A stretch of 64,000 nt of DNA, from the NCBI GenBank assembly GCA_023079485.1, contig CM041084.1, forward strand, positions 63,707,709-63,771,708, given 5' to 3'. Every line of letters begins with the position of its first letter. Position 1 is the first letter of the stretch. Of this stretch, positions 1-13,304 are shown in pieces. This DNA comes from Archilochus colubris (lineage: Eukaryota; Chordata; Aves; Apodiformes; Trochilidae). Below the pieces are notes generated by a model. The model was not told the origin of the DNA and searched no databases. It was given only the letters and a program-made list of their open reading frames with translations. The translations under genes were made by a program, and so were the position numbers.

Positions 1-2274
1 TCAACTTCTAAGACTGTAAACAAACTGCAGAGAAGATGGAATTGACTTGCATATTCACAAGCTGTGTCCTCTAGCACATAGCATTACAAAAATACAACTC
101 CTTAGGCCTCCTTAAAAAGTATTTTTCAGAGCCTACAAGGAGATCTCACACCTCACACCAGGAGATCTCAGGGGTCTTGACTGTATCACTGCAGACACTT
201 GGGTTGTTAAGCAATTCTATCTTTGAGTCACCCTTAAAAGTCATCAAGTTTAAAGTCTCATCCATCCAAGTGCTTTCTGAAAGCCACAGCTATGGGTGAC
301 AGAGAAGCAAGCTGTCTTCCTCCAGGTGAAAATAGCTCATAACAGTTTTTCCTATGTTTTGTTTCAGTGAAGGACTTTCTACCAATTAAAAGCGACTTCT
401 TGAAGCAGCTGGTAATGATTACATTTTCATGGTTGGCTTTATTCCTTCCACCAGCCTGAACTGGAAATTCTACTCAGTTGCAAAATATAAAAGTAATCCA
501 GGAGAAGGATCTGGTCCATGAAAGCCCATAGCTTTCATGTGAGCTTGTTGCTCCCATTTTACTAGGCTTCTGCTACCAGGTGATAATTTTCCTAATTGCC
601 ACGTGGACAGAAGCTTCACACACTTGTTAACACCAAAAAGCACCTTGCTCTACCCACCCCTCACTGGGAACTGGGGAAGTTCTCTGCCTTTCTAAAAACA
701 AAACAATAGTGCTGAAGGCTGGGTGTTTATTTTGAGAAAGCCTGGAAACAATATTTAAAAGCTTCTTGGTTTTAGGGGACTTTTGATGGACTGAGCAATT
801 TCTGATCTTCATCTTTTGAAGTTCTCATAAATAGGAAGATCCAATATTTTTACTTCATTTTACTGTGCACTTTGGAAGGCATGTCTTTAGACTACTCAGA
901 AACCTGACAGGAGCATGTCCTCTTTTTAAAAGTAATCTCATTCACGAAATAGCATTACAGACATTAAACTTTCTAAGCACAACAGGACCATCTCATCACT
1001 ATCATCATAAAGATAAAAAAATTAGTTTTTAATTACTTTAATGGCTGTGAGAAAAGGAACAAAGGAGATCATTTAAGATCTAGAAAGTGAAAACCATTCC
1101 CTTGCGAAGTCTATATTGCTTCTCTTGGGAAAAAGAAATTTCTATTTCTGATCTTTAAAGAAGTTGATAGGAAGCTGGCCAAGAGGAAGAGAGTAATTAT
1201 ACCAAATGGCAGATTTATAATGAGCATAAATATGAGTTTAAAAAAAAAAATCAATCACAGCCTAGCAAAAAAACCAACAACCCCTATGTTTCATTGGACT
1301 CTGAAAAGAGGCAGTCTGTATGCATGTTCAGGAATGTAAAATAAACCTTTTTGCTTTGAGTACCTACACGCAGTTACATATGGTCTTCACTGACTGTCAC
1401 TGTAATGGGAATTCTTTTATGTTTCAAATGATGATACGATACAGGCTTGAGTTTCAGAGATGAATACTTGGAGAGGAGAAACATAGCCACAGCTCCTTCA
1501 AAGTAATGAATAAAGCATGGTAGGTTGCTGGTTAAAATACATGGAGTATTTCTGCGTGGTTTTCATAGCTGTGATTTCACTTTTTTCACCCTCTTTTTTT
1601 AGCTTCAAGTTCTAGGGTGTCTCATGCTTGCAGAGCTCTGCAAGCTATTGCTGTTCCTCAGTAGATTAAGAGGAAAGCCTCTGACTTTAAAAACTGCTGC
1701 CCATCAGGTAATCAAACTGCTATATCTATCTAAGAAATGTTACAGTCAAAGGAAGGATCTGTGCATGTAGCTTCAAGTTCATGAATAATTCCAAATTCAA
1801 CAACCAGAAATAGCTCAGAAAATGAGAAAGAGTTTAGATGAGAGCTAAGGTGAAAAAAAATACTACAGGGAGCCAAGAAAACTGGATCATTGAAAAGGCT
1901 ATGAAAGAATAGCTCCAGCAGCTTTATGCAAAGAAGTAATTCTTGCAGAGAGAAATGAATGAAATCCTGACCGTACCAAAGAGAACAGCAAACGTCATAA
2001 GGTGTAGGATCATTTTACCAAGCCACCTAGTTACTCGATGACCATTTTGGGAATTATGGATTGATATATTTTTTCCTTGGGCATATAAAAATGTTACAAC
2101 TGAAGGTAAAACATAGCCCTCCGCTCTCTGCTTGTAACTAATGAGCAGGAGGAGTGAGGGAAGATGAAGTACATTATGTGTAATCCTTTTCACATGAGGC
2201 TGAAACATGCTGCACGCATACTAAAACTTACCTCTTTTCTAATCTCAGAAGACTCAAGAGGGATGATTCTGCCA
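1..2274. other. AT-rich non-coding stretch
   Basis: No repeat family, exon with credible splice sites or long open frame is visible here. The only open frames are 60-95 codon chance ORFs with no recognisable motif. It is probably intronic or intergenic. Confidence 0.6.
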
Positions 2275-2821
2275 CTTTGCTCTGGTAAGACCTCACCTGG
2301 AGTATTGCATTCAGCTCTGGAGCCCTCAGTACAGGAAGGACATGGATCTGATGGAGAGCATCCAGAGGAGGGCTACTAAATGATGAGGGGGCTGGAACAC
2401 CTCTCCTACAAAGACAGTCTGAGGGAGCTGGGGTTGTTCAGCCTGGAGAAGAGAAGGCTCCCAGGAGACCTCATAGTGACCTTCCAGTACCTGAAGGGGC
2501 CTACAGGAAGGCTGGAGATGGACTGTTTGCAAGGGACTGTGAGGATAGGATGAGGGGCAATGGTTTTAAATTAGAGAAAAGTAAATTTAGATTGGATGTT
2601 AGGAAAAAATTCTTTACCATGAGGGTAGTGGAACAATGGAGTAGGTTGCCCAGGGAGCAATTGAGGCCACATTCCTGGAGATATTAAAGGTGAGGCTTGG
2701 TGAGGCTGTGAGCAACCTGATCTAGCTGACTATGTCCTATGTCCCTTCTTACTGCAGGGGGGTTGGATTGGATGACCTTTGGAAGTCCCTTCCAACCCAT
2801 ACCATTCTATGATTCTATGAC
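2275..2821 (+). mobile_element. CR1 LINE, 5'-truncated 3' fragment
   Basis: This is the 3' end of a CR1 (chicken repeat 1) non-LTR retrotransposon in plus orientation. The hallmark segments occur in order: the 'gagggggctggaacacctctcc' region near 2386, 'ggttgttcagcctggagaag' near 2433, 'agattggatgttaggaa' near 2589, 'ggttgcccagggag' near 2644, and 'ttggatgacctttggaagtcccttccaaccc' near 2764. It ends with two copies of the 8-bp ATTCTATG tail unit at about 2803-2820. The preserved part is the end of the ORF2 reading frame plus the 3' UTR. Stops and indels make it non-functional. 5' truncation is normal for CR1. Confidence 0.93.
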
Positions 2822-5420
2822 TGTATTGACCAGAGTTGTAAAAGGCACCTTTCCAGCATGCTAAAATTCACCTACAGAAGCAGAAATTGTCAGAGAAGGC
2901 CTGCAGCAAGTTATGGTCTTAATGAGTATTTTCTTCTGTATTGATGGGACTGTGGTGTTCAAGAGAGGATCCAGTGGCATGTTGTGAGCTCTGAATGCGA
3001 GCAGAGCACCCCAGCTTTATGAGGGGCTGTGCCTGTATGGAGCCTCTTGACCGCAAAATTGGCCATGAAGTTCATTTCACAACACTGTGAAGGTAACTGT
3101 GATTTCATCTCAATACAGTAGTAGGGCCCAGCAAAAACTTGACATTTTTTACAATTAAAACAAAGTAATCTTCTTTCACCCCTTCCCTGTTAGTACTGGA
3201 ACAAAGCAACAAACTGATGACATTTGACTTCCCTAAATGCTGAAAGTTTTCTCTCAAAGTTAGCAAGATTCTTCAACCAAACGGATTAAAAAGAAAAATC
3301 ACAAATACAACAAAAGCCTTTCTGAGCATTTCTGACAATAGAAATTGCATCTGTTCATATGACCTACAGGGAACAGTGTTCTCCATTTTAAGTACCGTCC
3401 TCTTGTGGACAAATTATCTGTACAATGTCACTGGTCTCCTCCAGTCACATCAAATGTCAGGTAGTGGTGGCAGCTCACAAAACCTGCACATGCAGAAGTG
3501 CAACTGAACAGAAGTCTTTGCAAAGCAAACTCGATTTTCCAAAATCTCTACTTAAACAGCATTTGCTTTGAACCTGCAGTCAGAGACTGGTCTAAGTACA
3601 TCTCAGACATCTGGCTAAGTACCTCAAGTTTTACAAGTTTTGTGATGATGCTCATAATGACAAATCCCACAAGAAGAGAGAAAGCAGATGCTTTCAGGTA
3701 CTTACACACAAACAAATGGAGCCTGGTATGCAAGAACTGTAATAATGACACACACAAAATGAAATAAATGAACAATCACAGAAGGGAAAGAAGATCATCT
3801 TCATCTGTCTTCTAAACACAGGTTATAGCTGTATTAGCTCTAAGCTGATTTTAAAATTACCATGCATTTCCATATAAACCTGCATCATTTTATTTGTTAT
3901 TTATCATGCAGGGCCCTATGTCCAACGAAGGCTGAGAGAAAGAATAAAATATGTGAACCCCAAGTAATGCCAAAAACTGTCTTCCCTCTATGCAGTGTCA
4001 GAAAATGCATTAGAGAACTGAAGCTTCTCTTGCTGCTGAGTGGACTGGATGCTCTGACAACTTAAGATGAATAGGAGAAAGAAGGATCAGTTCACTGGAA
4101 CTACAGGGTCACCCTGTTTGCTTTCAGGGTCATGGGTTTCCATGCACAGTACAAGCATGTTGAGTTCACAAGGAAAATGGTGTTTCACACAGTTTACAGA
4201 AAAGCATAGAAAGCCAAACCCACATTAGTACCTTGAGTACTCCCCTAGGATCAAAATGCAGGCCTTATTTCAATGAGGCACAGAAAAAGAAGAAAAATAC
4301 CTCATGAATTCTACCCTGTTTGGACATGCCATTTAGGAGGAGGACTTTAAGGCAAAGGAGGCTGCATAACTGAGCCTCGAAAGTCCCTCCTTACTTTCCC
4401 ATTTATATATCTTGTCTAATTGCCTCCAATGGCTGCTAGAGGAGCCAAAGACTGGCAGCAGTAGAGAGCAGAGAGTCAGAAACTGCTCTTCCCAATTGAA
4501 ATTATGCAGGAGGCAGCAAATCCAATCTTACATGCCACAGCAGACAGCTAGAAGACACCTCACCCTTATGTCTATAAACCAGCAGACAATTACTTTGGGG
4601 CTGTAAATATTAATTAAAACTTTTACTGATCTCACTCTATTTCATATCAGGGTAAAATTCAAATTCAAATAGCACAAGTTCCACATAAATCTGTGCATTT
4701 GCCTTTTCCTTCAGGTTGCACCCAAATTTCAAAGCTATTTATCCAGTAAACCCACTGTGCTAGTGTAAGGAGAACATCCTGTATTACTAGTGCATGGGAA
4801 GAGCCAAGGGAATAGTCTTTTCAGTGCTGGTTCATCTTCTGGTTCAAAAAGTTTCCACTGATAGTCCATCCATCCATCCACCTGCCCACACACCCACCCA
4901 GATGTCTGCATTTACACTGCTGACTGTTCAGTCTGAGCATCTGAGATTTTAGCAGTGTTGACATTTCAAGCAGATTGAAAAGCAAAATGAGAAAGTAAGA
5001 TGCTATAGAGCTCTACAGCAGCATGGCACACATAATCTGTATCAGTTCAATTTCAGCTGATGTAGAAGAATTAACATTTCTACTGAATTTATTTATTTAT
5101 TTACTTCACCAAAAGCAAGGCTGACAAATGATTCTCTGTGTTAAAAAAGCACTGGAGCTGTGCATGTGCTGCATCAGATAGTAGCTGAATATTGGAAATG
5201 TCAAAGAAGCTGCACCCAATGGATATGTAAGGAGGGATAATGCCAATGCCTCAATCCTTATGACAAGGACTGCTGACCTGAGGGACCATGAATAAGGTCC
5301 ATGTGGATGTGAATCTATGGATCACCAATACTTCAGAGAAGCTTGCTAATACATGTACCATGGATACAGCAGACCAGTGGCAATTCCAGACCCAGCCCAT
5401 TGGCCAGAATGCAGTTAATG
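2822..5420. other. Non-coding stretch with a short CATC microsatellite
   Basis: Apparently single-copy sequence. A (CATC)n run lies at about 4867-4881, followed by a C/A-rich patch. From about 5281 to 5424 a plus-strand frame stays open for about 48 codons (starting ATG AAT AAG GTC). It directly abuts the transposon-like copy at 5421. It resembles no family I can name and could be internal sequence of a longer transposon copy. Confidence 0.5.
4867..4881. repeat. (CATC)n microsatellite
   Basis: Nearly four uninterrupted CATC units, followed by degenerate C/A-rich sequence to about 4902. Confidence 0.85.
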
Positions 5421-5743
5421 ACTGTAGCAGATGAACCTTTCTTGGGGCACGGCGCTTCGAAGTCAAGCAGGTGTTCCTGCCAAGGTGCACAAAGAGTGCT
5501 CTGATCTTGCTGCCTTTAGACTTGGATAAGCCTTGTTCAGTGCTTCTGCTCCAGACTCAGGTAACCTCCTCCTTTGGCTGCTCAAGAGTGAGCTGAGCAT
5601 GCATTAGGAACCTCACCTTTTATTGGCCCCCCAATCCTGCTCATGTGCAGCTGGGGTCAGCACTAATTGGGCACAGGTGGGCTTGGCACAAGCTCACGCC
5701 TCCCACCTCATAATTAGCTACACCCAATTGCCTCATTTCACTA
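5421..5743 (+). mobile_element. hAT-like DNA transposon, partial second copy
   Basis: This segment aligns without gaps to 37157-37478 inside the CR1-embedded element. A hand count gives about 23 differences in about 322 bases (roughly 93%). Shared landmarks are the 'ggcgcttcgaagtcaagcag' block at about 5453-5472, a TTATTGGC box near 5619, and the terminal sequence ending TTTCACTA at 5743. The left terminal inverted repeat seen in the other copy is absent. Homology begins abruptly near 5421, and unrelated or deeper internal sequence lies to the left. It is therefore either 5'-truncated or a longer or different deletion derivative of the same family. It encodes nothing recognisable. Confidence 0.75.
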
Positions 5744-6392
5744 CAAATGATTATTCTAATTATTTATCTAAAGATCTCCAATGCATTCAAGTCTGCTTGC
5801 CAACACTTCAATCTGTTGATTCTCAAATCTGTGTTAAAAGGATAACTAACATTCAGGACAATGCTATTTTTCAGCCCACTGCTGAAGATAAAGAATATTT
5901 TTATCAACTAACTATTTCTAATAAAACTTTGACACGTCTCTCTTTAAATGACCTGATATTCTCAGTATTGCCATCATTACACTTCTGTGCTTCCAGACTT
6001 CTACATGGAAATATTTAAAATACCAATAATCAGTTTCTCTAAGGAGGCAAGGTGAAATAAAAATCATACTCCACTACTGAAATCTCCCAAGATAAATTAA
6101 ATAATTGGATCCACTTTAATTTTATTCCCTGCACTCCTACTGAACAAAGCCATTAGACTAATGGCCTGAAAAATGTCACACGAAAGATGACAGAGGGTAA
6201 GATCCTTCTCTTAAATAATGATAGGGGAGGGCATCTGCTGAACTGCAGCATTAAGCCCATGCTCCTCATCTTGGGCTGCATGGCTCTGGGCAGGAGGAAG
6301 GAGAGAAGACTTGATGAAGCTACAGCATGTAGTTTCAAAATTACTGATTTTATATTTGATTTATGTCATACTGTGTGCTCATTGTTTTTCAG

Positions 6393-6495
6393 AGTACCAG
6401 TAATAATTAATCTTTCTTTAAATCTAAGCATCTCATCCAAAGGTAGAGGTTCTGCTAGGTTTGTCTTGTCTTCAGTAGGCCACACCCAAAGCCAG
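6393..6495 (+). other. Candidate splice-bounded exon (unverified)
   Basis: A plus-strand acceptor (pyrimidine-rich, ending gtttttcag at 6392) and a strong donor (CCAG then GTAAGT at 6496) bound 103 bases. One of the three frames is open throughout (34 codons after one leading base), reading VPVIINLSLNLSIS at its start and ending HTQSQ. I recognise no family. Chance pairs of this quality are expected in a window this long, so this is a weak call. A non-coding RNA exon is equally possible. Its end phase (0) is compatible with the candidate at 9205-9269. Confidence 0.2.
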
Positions 6496-7256
6496 GTAAG
6501 TCAGGGAGAGGTAACAGTGACAAGACCAGACTTTATTACTCTCTCCCTAATCCTTCCTGAGACAAGAAGACTAAAAGCAATAGGTCAGTGAAGAATCATA
6601 TCACATCAGAGAAGCCAAAAATACCAGCAAGAGAATAGTTTGCCAGCTTATTGCGATAGCAAGAACATTATTATTTTCCAAGAAGCATGTGAATCAAAGT
6701 CACAAAGGAAAAATGACTTCACCTCTTTGCAGCTTTGCTGCATCCACATAAATAATGGCAAACATCAGAGTACCCTCCGGTTTCTCAAGAAAGCAACTCC
6801 AGCATCTAACCTAGGCTGGCTTAACCACAGTTCTGTTGCTGCCCTTCAGCTGGCTCAGTGCCCCGATGCTGGGGTTTGGCCTGGGAAGATGTGCAAGACC
6901 TGGCATGATGGGTTTAAAAGACTACAAACATATCCCATTAATTTTAGGCATTCTGGCAGATCATTAGCAAGGTGGTACCACAAACACACCGTGCTCCTGA
7001 AATACATTCTAACTGGAGACTGCATGAGGTGACAACCACAGGAAGCTGAATTTGGTATTGTCTGATTACAAACAAATTTTAGGAGATACACAAAAAGACT
7101 GATACATTTACTTACATCCATACAAGAAATTCTTATAAATAAAAAATTAATGTAGAATGTCTAACTTTGCTGCTGAGATAGCATCAATGTTACATATATA
7201 ACAGCATTGGTGTAACATATATAACCTATACTTAATAAACTTAATATACTTAATAT

Positions 7257-7280
7257 AATCTATCCTTAAAAGGATAGATT
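7257..7280. repeat. Perfect 11-bp inverted repeat, 2-nt spacer
   Basis: Arms at 7257-7267 and 7270-7280 (AATCTATCCTT and its exact complement) are separated by AA. It sits in an AT-rich stretch just after two copies of ACATATATAAC (about 7192-7228). No function is implied. Confidence 0.85.
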
Positions 7281-9204
7281 TTAAAATGAACTCTAGTACT
7301 TTTAATAATACCGTATTATTTCTAAACAGATACAGGTATTATAATAGCATGAATTGATGTAAGTAGCAGTGGTTACAAATGGGAAGATAGAAAAAGTGAA
7401 ACGAGATGAAAAGAAGAGATATCACATGGCAGAATACTACATCAAATTACTTCCTCTGATCTCTTCCCTACATATCCAATATTTCTCTGCTGCTTAGCTC
7501 TGACTGGCAGTGATGGTATTAATAAATAAAATTCCAATAATGGATTCTTTTTTTCTGAAGATTCTCACGATTTAAAAAGGAAAGGAAAAGTAAATCTTTC
7601 CTTTAAAAAATGAAAGATTTAAAAAGGCAAACTATACCAACCACCTTTTAAGTGAAATGTATGTAACCAAGTAAGGGAAGTACTCAGAAAAAACAAAACA
7701 AAAATTGAAAACTAACTGCCCACTGGGGCAGTGACCAAAGCTTAAAATAGGACACAGGGATAACGCAATCAGGCACAGAAAGGCAAACTTGTTCAGCCAG
7801 GTCAGTATCAGATTTGAAGTGCACTGGTAATAGCAGAAAGGGAAGAGAATCTGCTTTTCCTTGATCTGTGCCATCATCCTCATCCTGACCCTTTTTAATG
7901 CACTGCCTCCACCCTTTACACATGGAAAATTTGTGCGTTTTCATCACTTATCAAATAATTCTGTATTGTAAATCTGATGTATCTAGCTTGAGACAGGAGA
8001 ATCAAAACTAGGCATACTACTGAAGATGACCATAGCTGGAGCACAGCATTATTGGTGTTAAATACAGGAAACACAATGTGTTGTTTTCATTGTACTTAAT
8101 GGCATTTTGTTTGCTTTTTTGCACACGCAAAAAGGAATTGTTTTCCATCACATGTTCAGTGCTACCACTACCTTTGTATTTAAGAGGTTTGCATATCCCA
8201 AGACTTAAAACTTTGTTCTCAGACTAAAGAGCAGGATGGTAATATTCTATCAAAATGACAGCTGAGTTGCAGCATTGAAAAGGAGAGATATCAATGAGAA
8301 GAGACAGGACAGAAACAGATGGATCATCTGCTCTCTAAAGACCCAAAGAATTGAGGTGTCCTCTTATTAGTGTACTTGTGTCAACACTATGTAATAAAAA
8401 CGAGAGGGATGCTGAACCCTGTACCAAATCCATATTTCTTTGTTGTTGTCTTGTGGTTTTTTTATTGTTTGTTTTTCCCCGCTAAAACTCCTCAAATCAA
8501 TAACAGGGACACAGAATTCCTAGAAAACATGACTGACATTTCTCTGGTAGAGAAACAGTATTTTTCACTGAAAAACAAGGGATTTAAACACCTGCTTGCA
8601 TGAGCTTGTGTACACCATTTTCCCCCATGCTATCTGATTTACCAAAATGAAGACCTCATTTACTACCTGTATTTTTTCTCCACTTTCAGTCAGTAATGTG
8701 AATTATAGTGCAATGTTAGACAAGGCATCTTCCAGGGCTCTTTAAAGTAAGCCCAGACCTCTGCTGAGGTGAGCCTGCTGTGCAAGCCAGGCCATAAACT
8801 TCCCAGTGCCAGCACAGCCTTGCCTGGAATGGTACATAGCTGGTTTATTTAATGGTCAGCAGTTTTGCTACAGGTAGTTTAACTAAATATGAGCTAGTCA
8901 CTACTATGAGCTAGCACATGAGCAGTTATTGACTTGCCCCAGGCTTGGTGTTTCTTCAGCTTTATTTTGGGTTATGCAGATGGGTATATAATGCATATGG
9001 GGAAATGGAGATTTAATCCCCTCAGTCTTTCTCCATCCCTTCCCTTTTGTTGCAGACTAGCCAAGTGAAGTAACTGCTAGTGGTTAAGGAAAGCCTCACA
9101 CCTCTGGTCAGTCCTTTGCATTTGCTAGTAAGCCAGAGATAAGTCCTCTTACAGCACTAACTGGCCTTTTTCTTCCTCTTCTTTATTCTCCTTCCTGCCT
9201 GCAG

Positions 9205-9269
9205 GCTATACCCAGCCACACCAGCACACAGCAGTCCTGTTGGTTCCTGATCTCAGGACAAAACCACAG
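9205..9269 (+). other. Candidate splice-bounded exon (unverified)
   Basis: It is preceded by one of the longest pyrimidine tracts in the window (about 9165-9204, ending cctgcctgcag). It is followed by CACAG then GTAACT, with a stronger alternative GTGAGT donor seven bases later (exon end 9276). In the 65-base form, two frames are open. In the 72-base form only one frame stays open, and it differs from the frame that would continue the 6393-6495 candidate. No protein family is recognised. It may be a non-coding RNA exon or chance. Confidence 0.22.
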
Positions 9270-10208
9270 GTAACTGGTGAGTTGCTGTTAGTCCCCAGTG
9301 TGCCAGATACTGATGGGAGCAGGGTGCTAGGACTCTACCCTCCCCTCTCCCTTGTAAAGGAGATAAACAGTCATGTCCTGCCTGCCTTGGGGCTTTGCCA
9401 CCTGGAAGTTACCAGGAGTAGGAATCACACCTTCTTCCTAGAAGGGGACATTTATTTTCAGCCCACAAAATGCTGAGGGCTTGTAGCTAACCAAGCACAG
9501 AGTGATGCTGGTGTGAGCAAAGAATCCTTCCCAGCTCCCCAGCAGCCTGGTGGGAATGTGGAATATCTTTGCTTGACTTCATCAAATTTCTCTGGCTTAG
9601 CACCATATTCACCCAACCCAAACACTACAGAGTTCCATTGACAAAAATAAACTAATTTTGTATTTTGATCTGTGCTCTTAAGGCCAAGTACGTCACTCAG
9701 CAACGAAAGCCCATGCCTTTCCCTCCTCACCTCTTTCTTTAATGCAACTATTCCTCCGAGACTAAAGACACACATTGCATAATTGTATCAGCTGTTAAAA
9801 CCTCAAACATGTTTTTCAGCTTCCCACACTTCACAGCAAGGACCAGGTATGCTGGGGTTTTTGCCTACTTTTCCATTCTGTGTCTTTTAATTCTTTTTCT
9901 TCCAAAACGTTTTACAATTTTTAACAGGTAAAACTGTAAATAGCTGCAATGCCCCACAGCCACATACTGTGCACACTCTAGAGATGGCAACGGAAGAGCA
10001 GTTACTGTTTGAAATAATATGAGAACTAGAGGAGGAAAGCTTATTTTTACATACAGATCTTGCAGGTCTTATGACTTGTCTAGAAGATAACTATTTCATT
10101 TAATAATTACTTTTGTGGGAAGTGAAATAATCACCCTGGAGACAATCTCTTAAGTGATGATAAAGTTCCTGGCTGAAAATAGTAACAATCTTCAATTCCA
10201 GGTGGGAA

Positions 10209-10223
10209 TCACACACACACACA
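10209..10223. repeat. (CA)n microsatellite, short
   Basis: About seven CA units. Confidence 0.85.
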
Positions 10224-13200
10224 ATCCCCTCCATTTGAAAAATATATTTATGGAAGCTCTAGAAGGAGAGCAGCAGTAAAACAAGTGTCGGAATTCTTAC
10301 AGCAACAGTATCTCAGTCCATGCTGATTTTCATGTATGTACAATTTCATTAATAATATTTGCTTAAGCAGTAAAACCCTAAAGTATAGGAGCATGCAATA
10401 AAAAGACTGGGTCTGAGTTCAGAATTAAACCTTTCTGTTTACCACTTCAGTTACTCCAGCTCTTATCAGTTAGGTCATTTCTAAATACCTTTAAAAACTC
10501 TACAGTTCTTTCTACCCACACTAAAGCAGAGATGTGTCTAAATCATGCTGTACATGCAGGCTCACCCTTCCACAGGAGACAGATTTGCAGTCAGCTGTCA
10601 GTCTATGGACACTTTTAAAAAACTCCAGCCAAGTCTCTTCTCCCTCTAATTGTTCCTCTGACTACTGCTCCCTTGCTCACCAGTCATGCCATCTGCTGTT
10701 ATCCAGCTGTGCCACAAACCTCCCAGGGGCTTCAGTAAATTCTCAGTTTACTGAAATCAGTAAATTGAGAATTGCTCTGTACATACCAGGAGATGTTCAG
10801 CATTACAGAGTCTCAGTGCACTTTGATCTCTTGTAGTTCCAGCTCCTTCTGCTCTACAAGCTTATCAGTTACTTCCCCACATTCATCTTTTTTCATTCCC
10901 CTTCATGCTCCTGGCACTTTCAAAATACCTCCATTTGTGTTGTCTCCTCATTTCTTCTCTGTCTTTTCAACTCTTCTCCACGCTGCTTCTCCCATAATCT
11001 CCATTTCAGCTCTCCTTAGGCAACATTCAGAACTCAACCTTGACTTCTTTTTTATTCCTGGAGATGACTCCTATCTTTCTACACTTGACCTCTCCCCCTT
11101 GGCTCAACCTACCATGTCTGATTGCCTCTCTGGCATCCTGTTCTAGATGTCCCATGGACACTCAAAGTTCACAGGATGAAACCACACATCACATTCTTCC
11201 ATTATAGTTTGACTACGTCTCCATTTCCAATACCATTTCTGCTATTCTGTCACCCGAATTCTCAGTACTGGTGCTTTAAATACCCCTCTCTGTTTTCTAT
11301 TTTCCAGCCAAATTAGCATTACATACATACATCGCTCTCAGTCCAATGGCTAAAGTGTCTTCCACTTTGATCTGCATTACAGTAACCTCCTGCTTCCATT
11401 TGAGCTTCTCACTTCTTACTTTTTACCTCATCAAAATGCTGCATACACACAAACTCCCTTTATCCTTACTTCAGTGAGCTCCTCTGAATGTCCAAATTCC
11501 TTCACTGATTTCTCTACAAATTACATGACTTCCCTTCCAAGATACCATATGATGCAGCACCTGCCTTCCTCTTTTCCTTTGGTTTCATGGCTCTCCCTTC
11601 TGCTAATCTCCTAGTCATTACTTTTGCTAGATTAAATAGTGGTCTTTGAAGGATCTCCCTATGTTTCAGCATGAATTTTCCTTTTCCAGTGTTGCCAGTC
11701 CAGTAGTACCACAAGAATGCAGACTAGGAAGATGATGAGAATCCAGGACTCATAAGTGTATTTGGAGGGTAATTCAGCATTATATCTATGTATCCTATTG
11801 GTTTTCCTGTGCTATAAGGACTGAATAGTGTTCTCTTGGTATAGAATGCCAATAAATGTTATAGTTGCTTGGGTCACAGGGCCCACACATTACTTTTGGA
11901 TCCACTCCTGAAGTTTCAGGCCTGCAAGACCATGTGTAAACTATAAATAGCTTTGAATAGGAGGGTGGAGATGTCCACATTGCAAAGGTATATGTGCACT
12001 TCCCTTACAAAAAGTACTCAGCGGTCCCTTTTCAGGCTACTCTTCAGGCTGTGCAACTGTGAGGATGCACAGACATCTCGTGATCCTGACAGGTTTCTCT
12101 CTACCAGGGCTGGCCACAGGTTTTTACCTGATCTGTCCTGCTGATGTTACAGTCACGTATTTTTCAGTTCATTATACCATTCTTTCCCCCTAGATCTCTA
12201 GAACAGGTACCAACAACAGCAAAATTGCTATTTCTCAGTCATAAAACAAGTATCAGCCTAGCCAGTGAACATGCTCAGCTAGCATAGCTAGAACTAGTTT
12301 CTTTACTTTCTCACAGAAACTCACAGCATGCAAGAAAGGATTAAGCCTGCACTAGTATTACATACTTCCAAAACAATGACCAGAAGTTATTTTCATGAGG
12401 TGGAATGAAATCCTTCCCCACAGAAGGCAGGGGTGAAAATGGACCAGTGCTCTGCAAGCCTGCTGGCTGGAAGCCTCCCTGGTCTATTCTTTGTCTCTCT
12501 AGGGCTACTAGATTATCTCCTGTCAGGGGGCATACCCTCCCTTTGGAATATCTAAAGGTTTGAAGCTAAATGATCAAACGCAAAAAAAGGAAGTAAAGTC
12601 CTCAAATACATAGTTTTTATTCTGTTAAGAAGTGCAAGTAACTGGAGTTACACATTTGTAAGCATCCATGCATACACATGTGTGCTTTAAAAGGGAGGAA
12701 AGCAATGTTCTTTTCTTTCTGCACTGAGATTTCAAGTACAAGGTTGCAAAAAAACCCCAGCAAGAGATGCTGATGCAATTGAGTTTTAGGTCAGTTCAGT
12801 TAATCTTGGAAAGTATATTTATAACAAATGGCTTCATTTGCTTTTAAGGATAAATAAATCATGCTAGTAGTGTAAAGTATCTGCTCCTGCTGCACACAGT
12901 CCTTCATTTAATATCTGTGGGTCTTGCTGTCACCAGCAGTACAAAAGAAGAAAGAAAACACTCTACATTTTGCATCACATTCATCAGATTCTTCCCTCTG
13001 CTCTAGTGGCATAAGCAGTAAGAGTGCTTAACCCACGGTAGGTTTCCAGGTTTCTCAGGCTATCTTCTTCGTTTCCACTGAAATCAATCCCATTCAGCTT
13101 CAGCTGATTTTTAATTGAAGGAAAACTATAATCACACTATCAGGATGCTAATTCTGAAGAGACATCAGCAAAACCATAGTTATCTCATTAAACTGCAGAC

Positions 13201-13279
13201 CTGTGGTTGACAAAGGACACTCAGATCCCACATAATATCTTGTTCTTTTGCATAGTCCAAATGAAAGCCACTTTGGCTA

Positions 13280-13304
13280 ATAACAACAACAATAATAATA
13301 ATAA
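13280..13304. repeat. (AAC)n/(AAT)n compound microsatellite
   Basis: Three AAC units followed by about four AAT units. Confidence 0.85.

Noticed and set aside
2229..2290. Possible third exon of the minus-strand gene (GAG then GTAAGT donor)
   Set aside because: With the nearest acceptor and the required phase the frame hits TGA after nine codons, and the site abuts a CR1.
5623..6018. 131-codon plus-strand open frame
   Set aside because: Its first third is the right end of the hAT-like element; the rest is AT-rich sequence without motifs.
10830..11320. T/C-rich region with overlapping open frames as a gene
   Set aside because: Ser/Pro/Leu-rich frames arise from pyrimidine-rich DNA; no domain or splice pattern.
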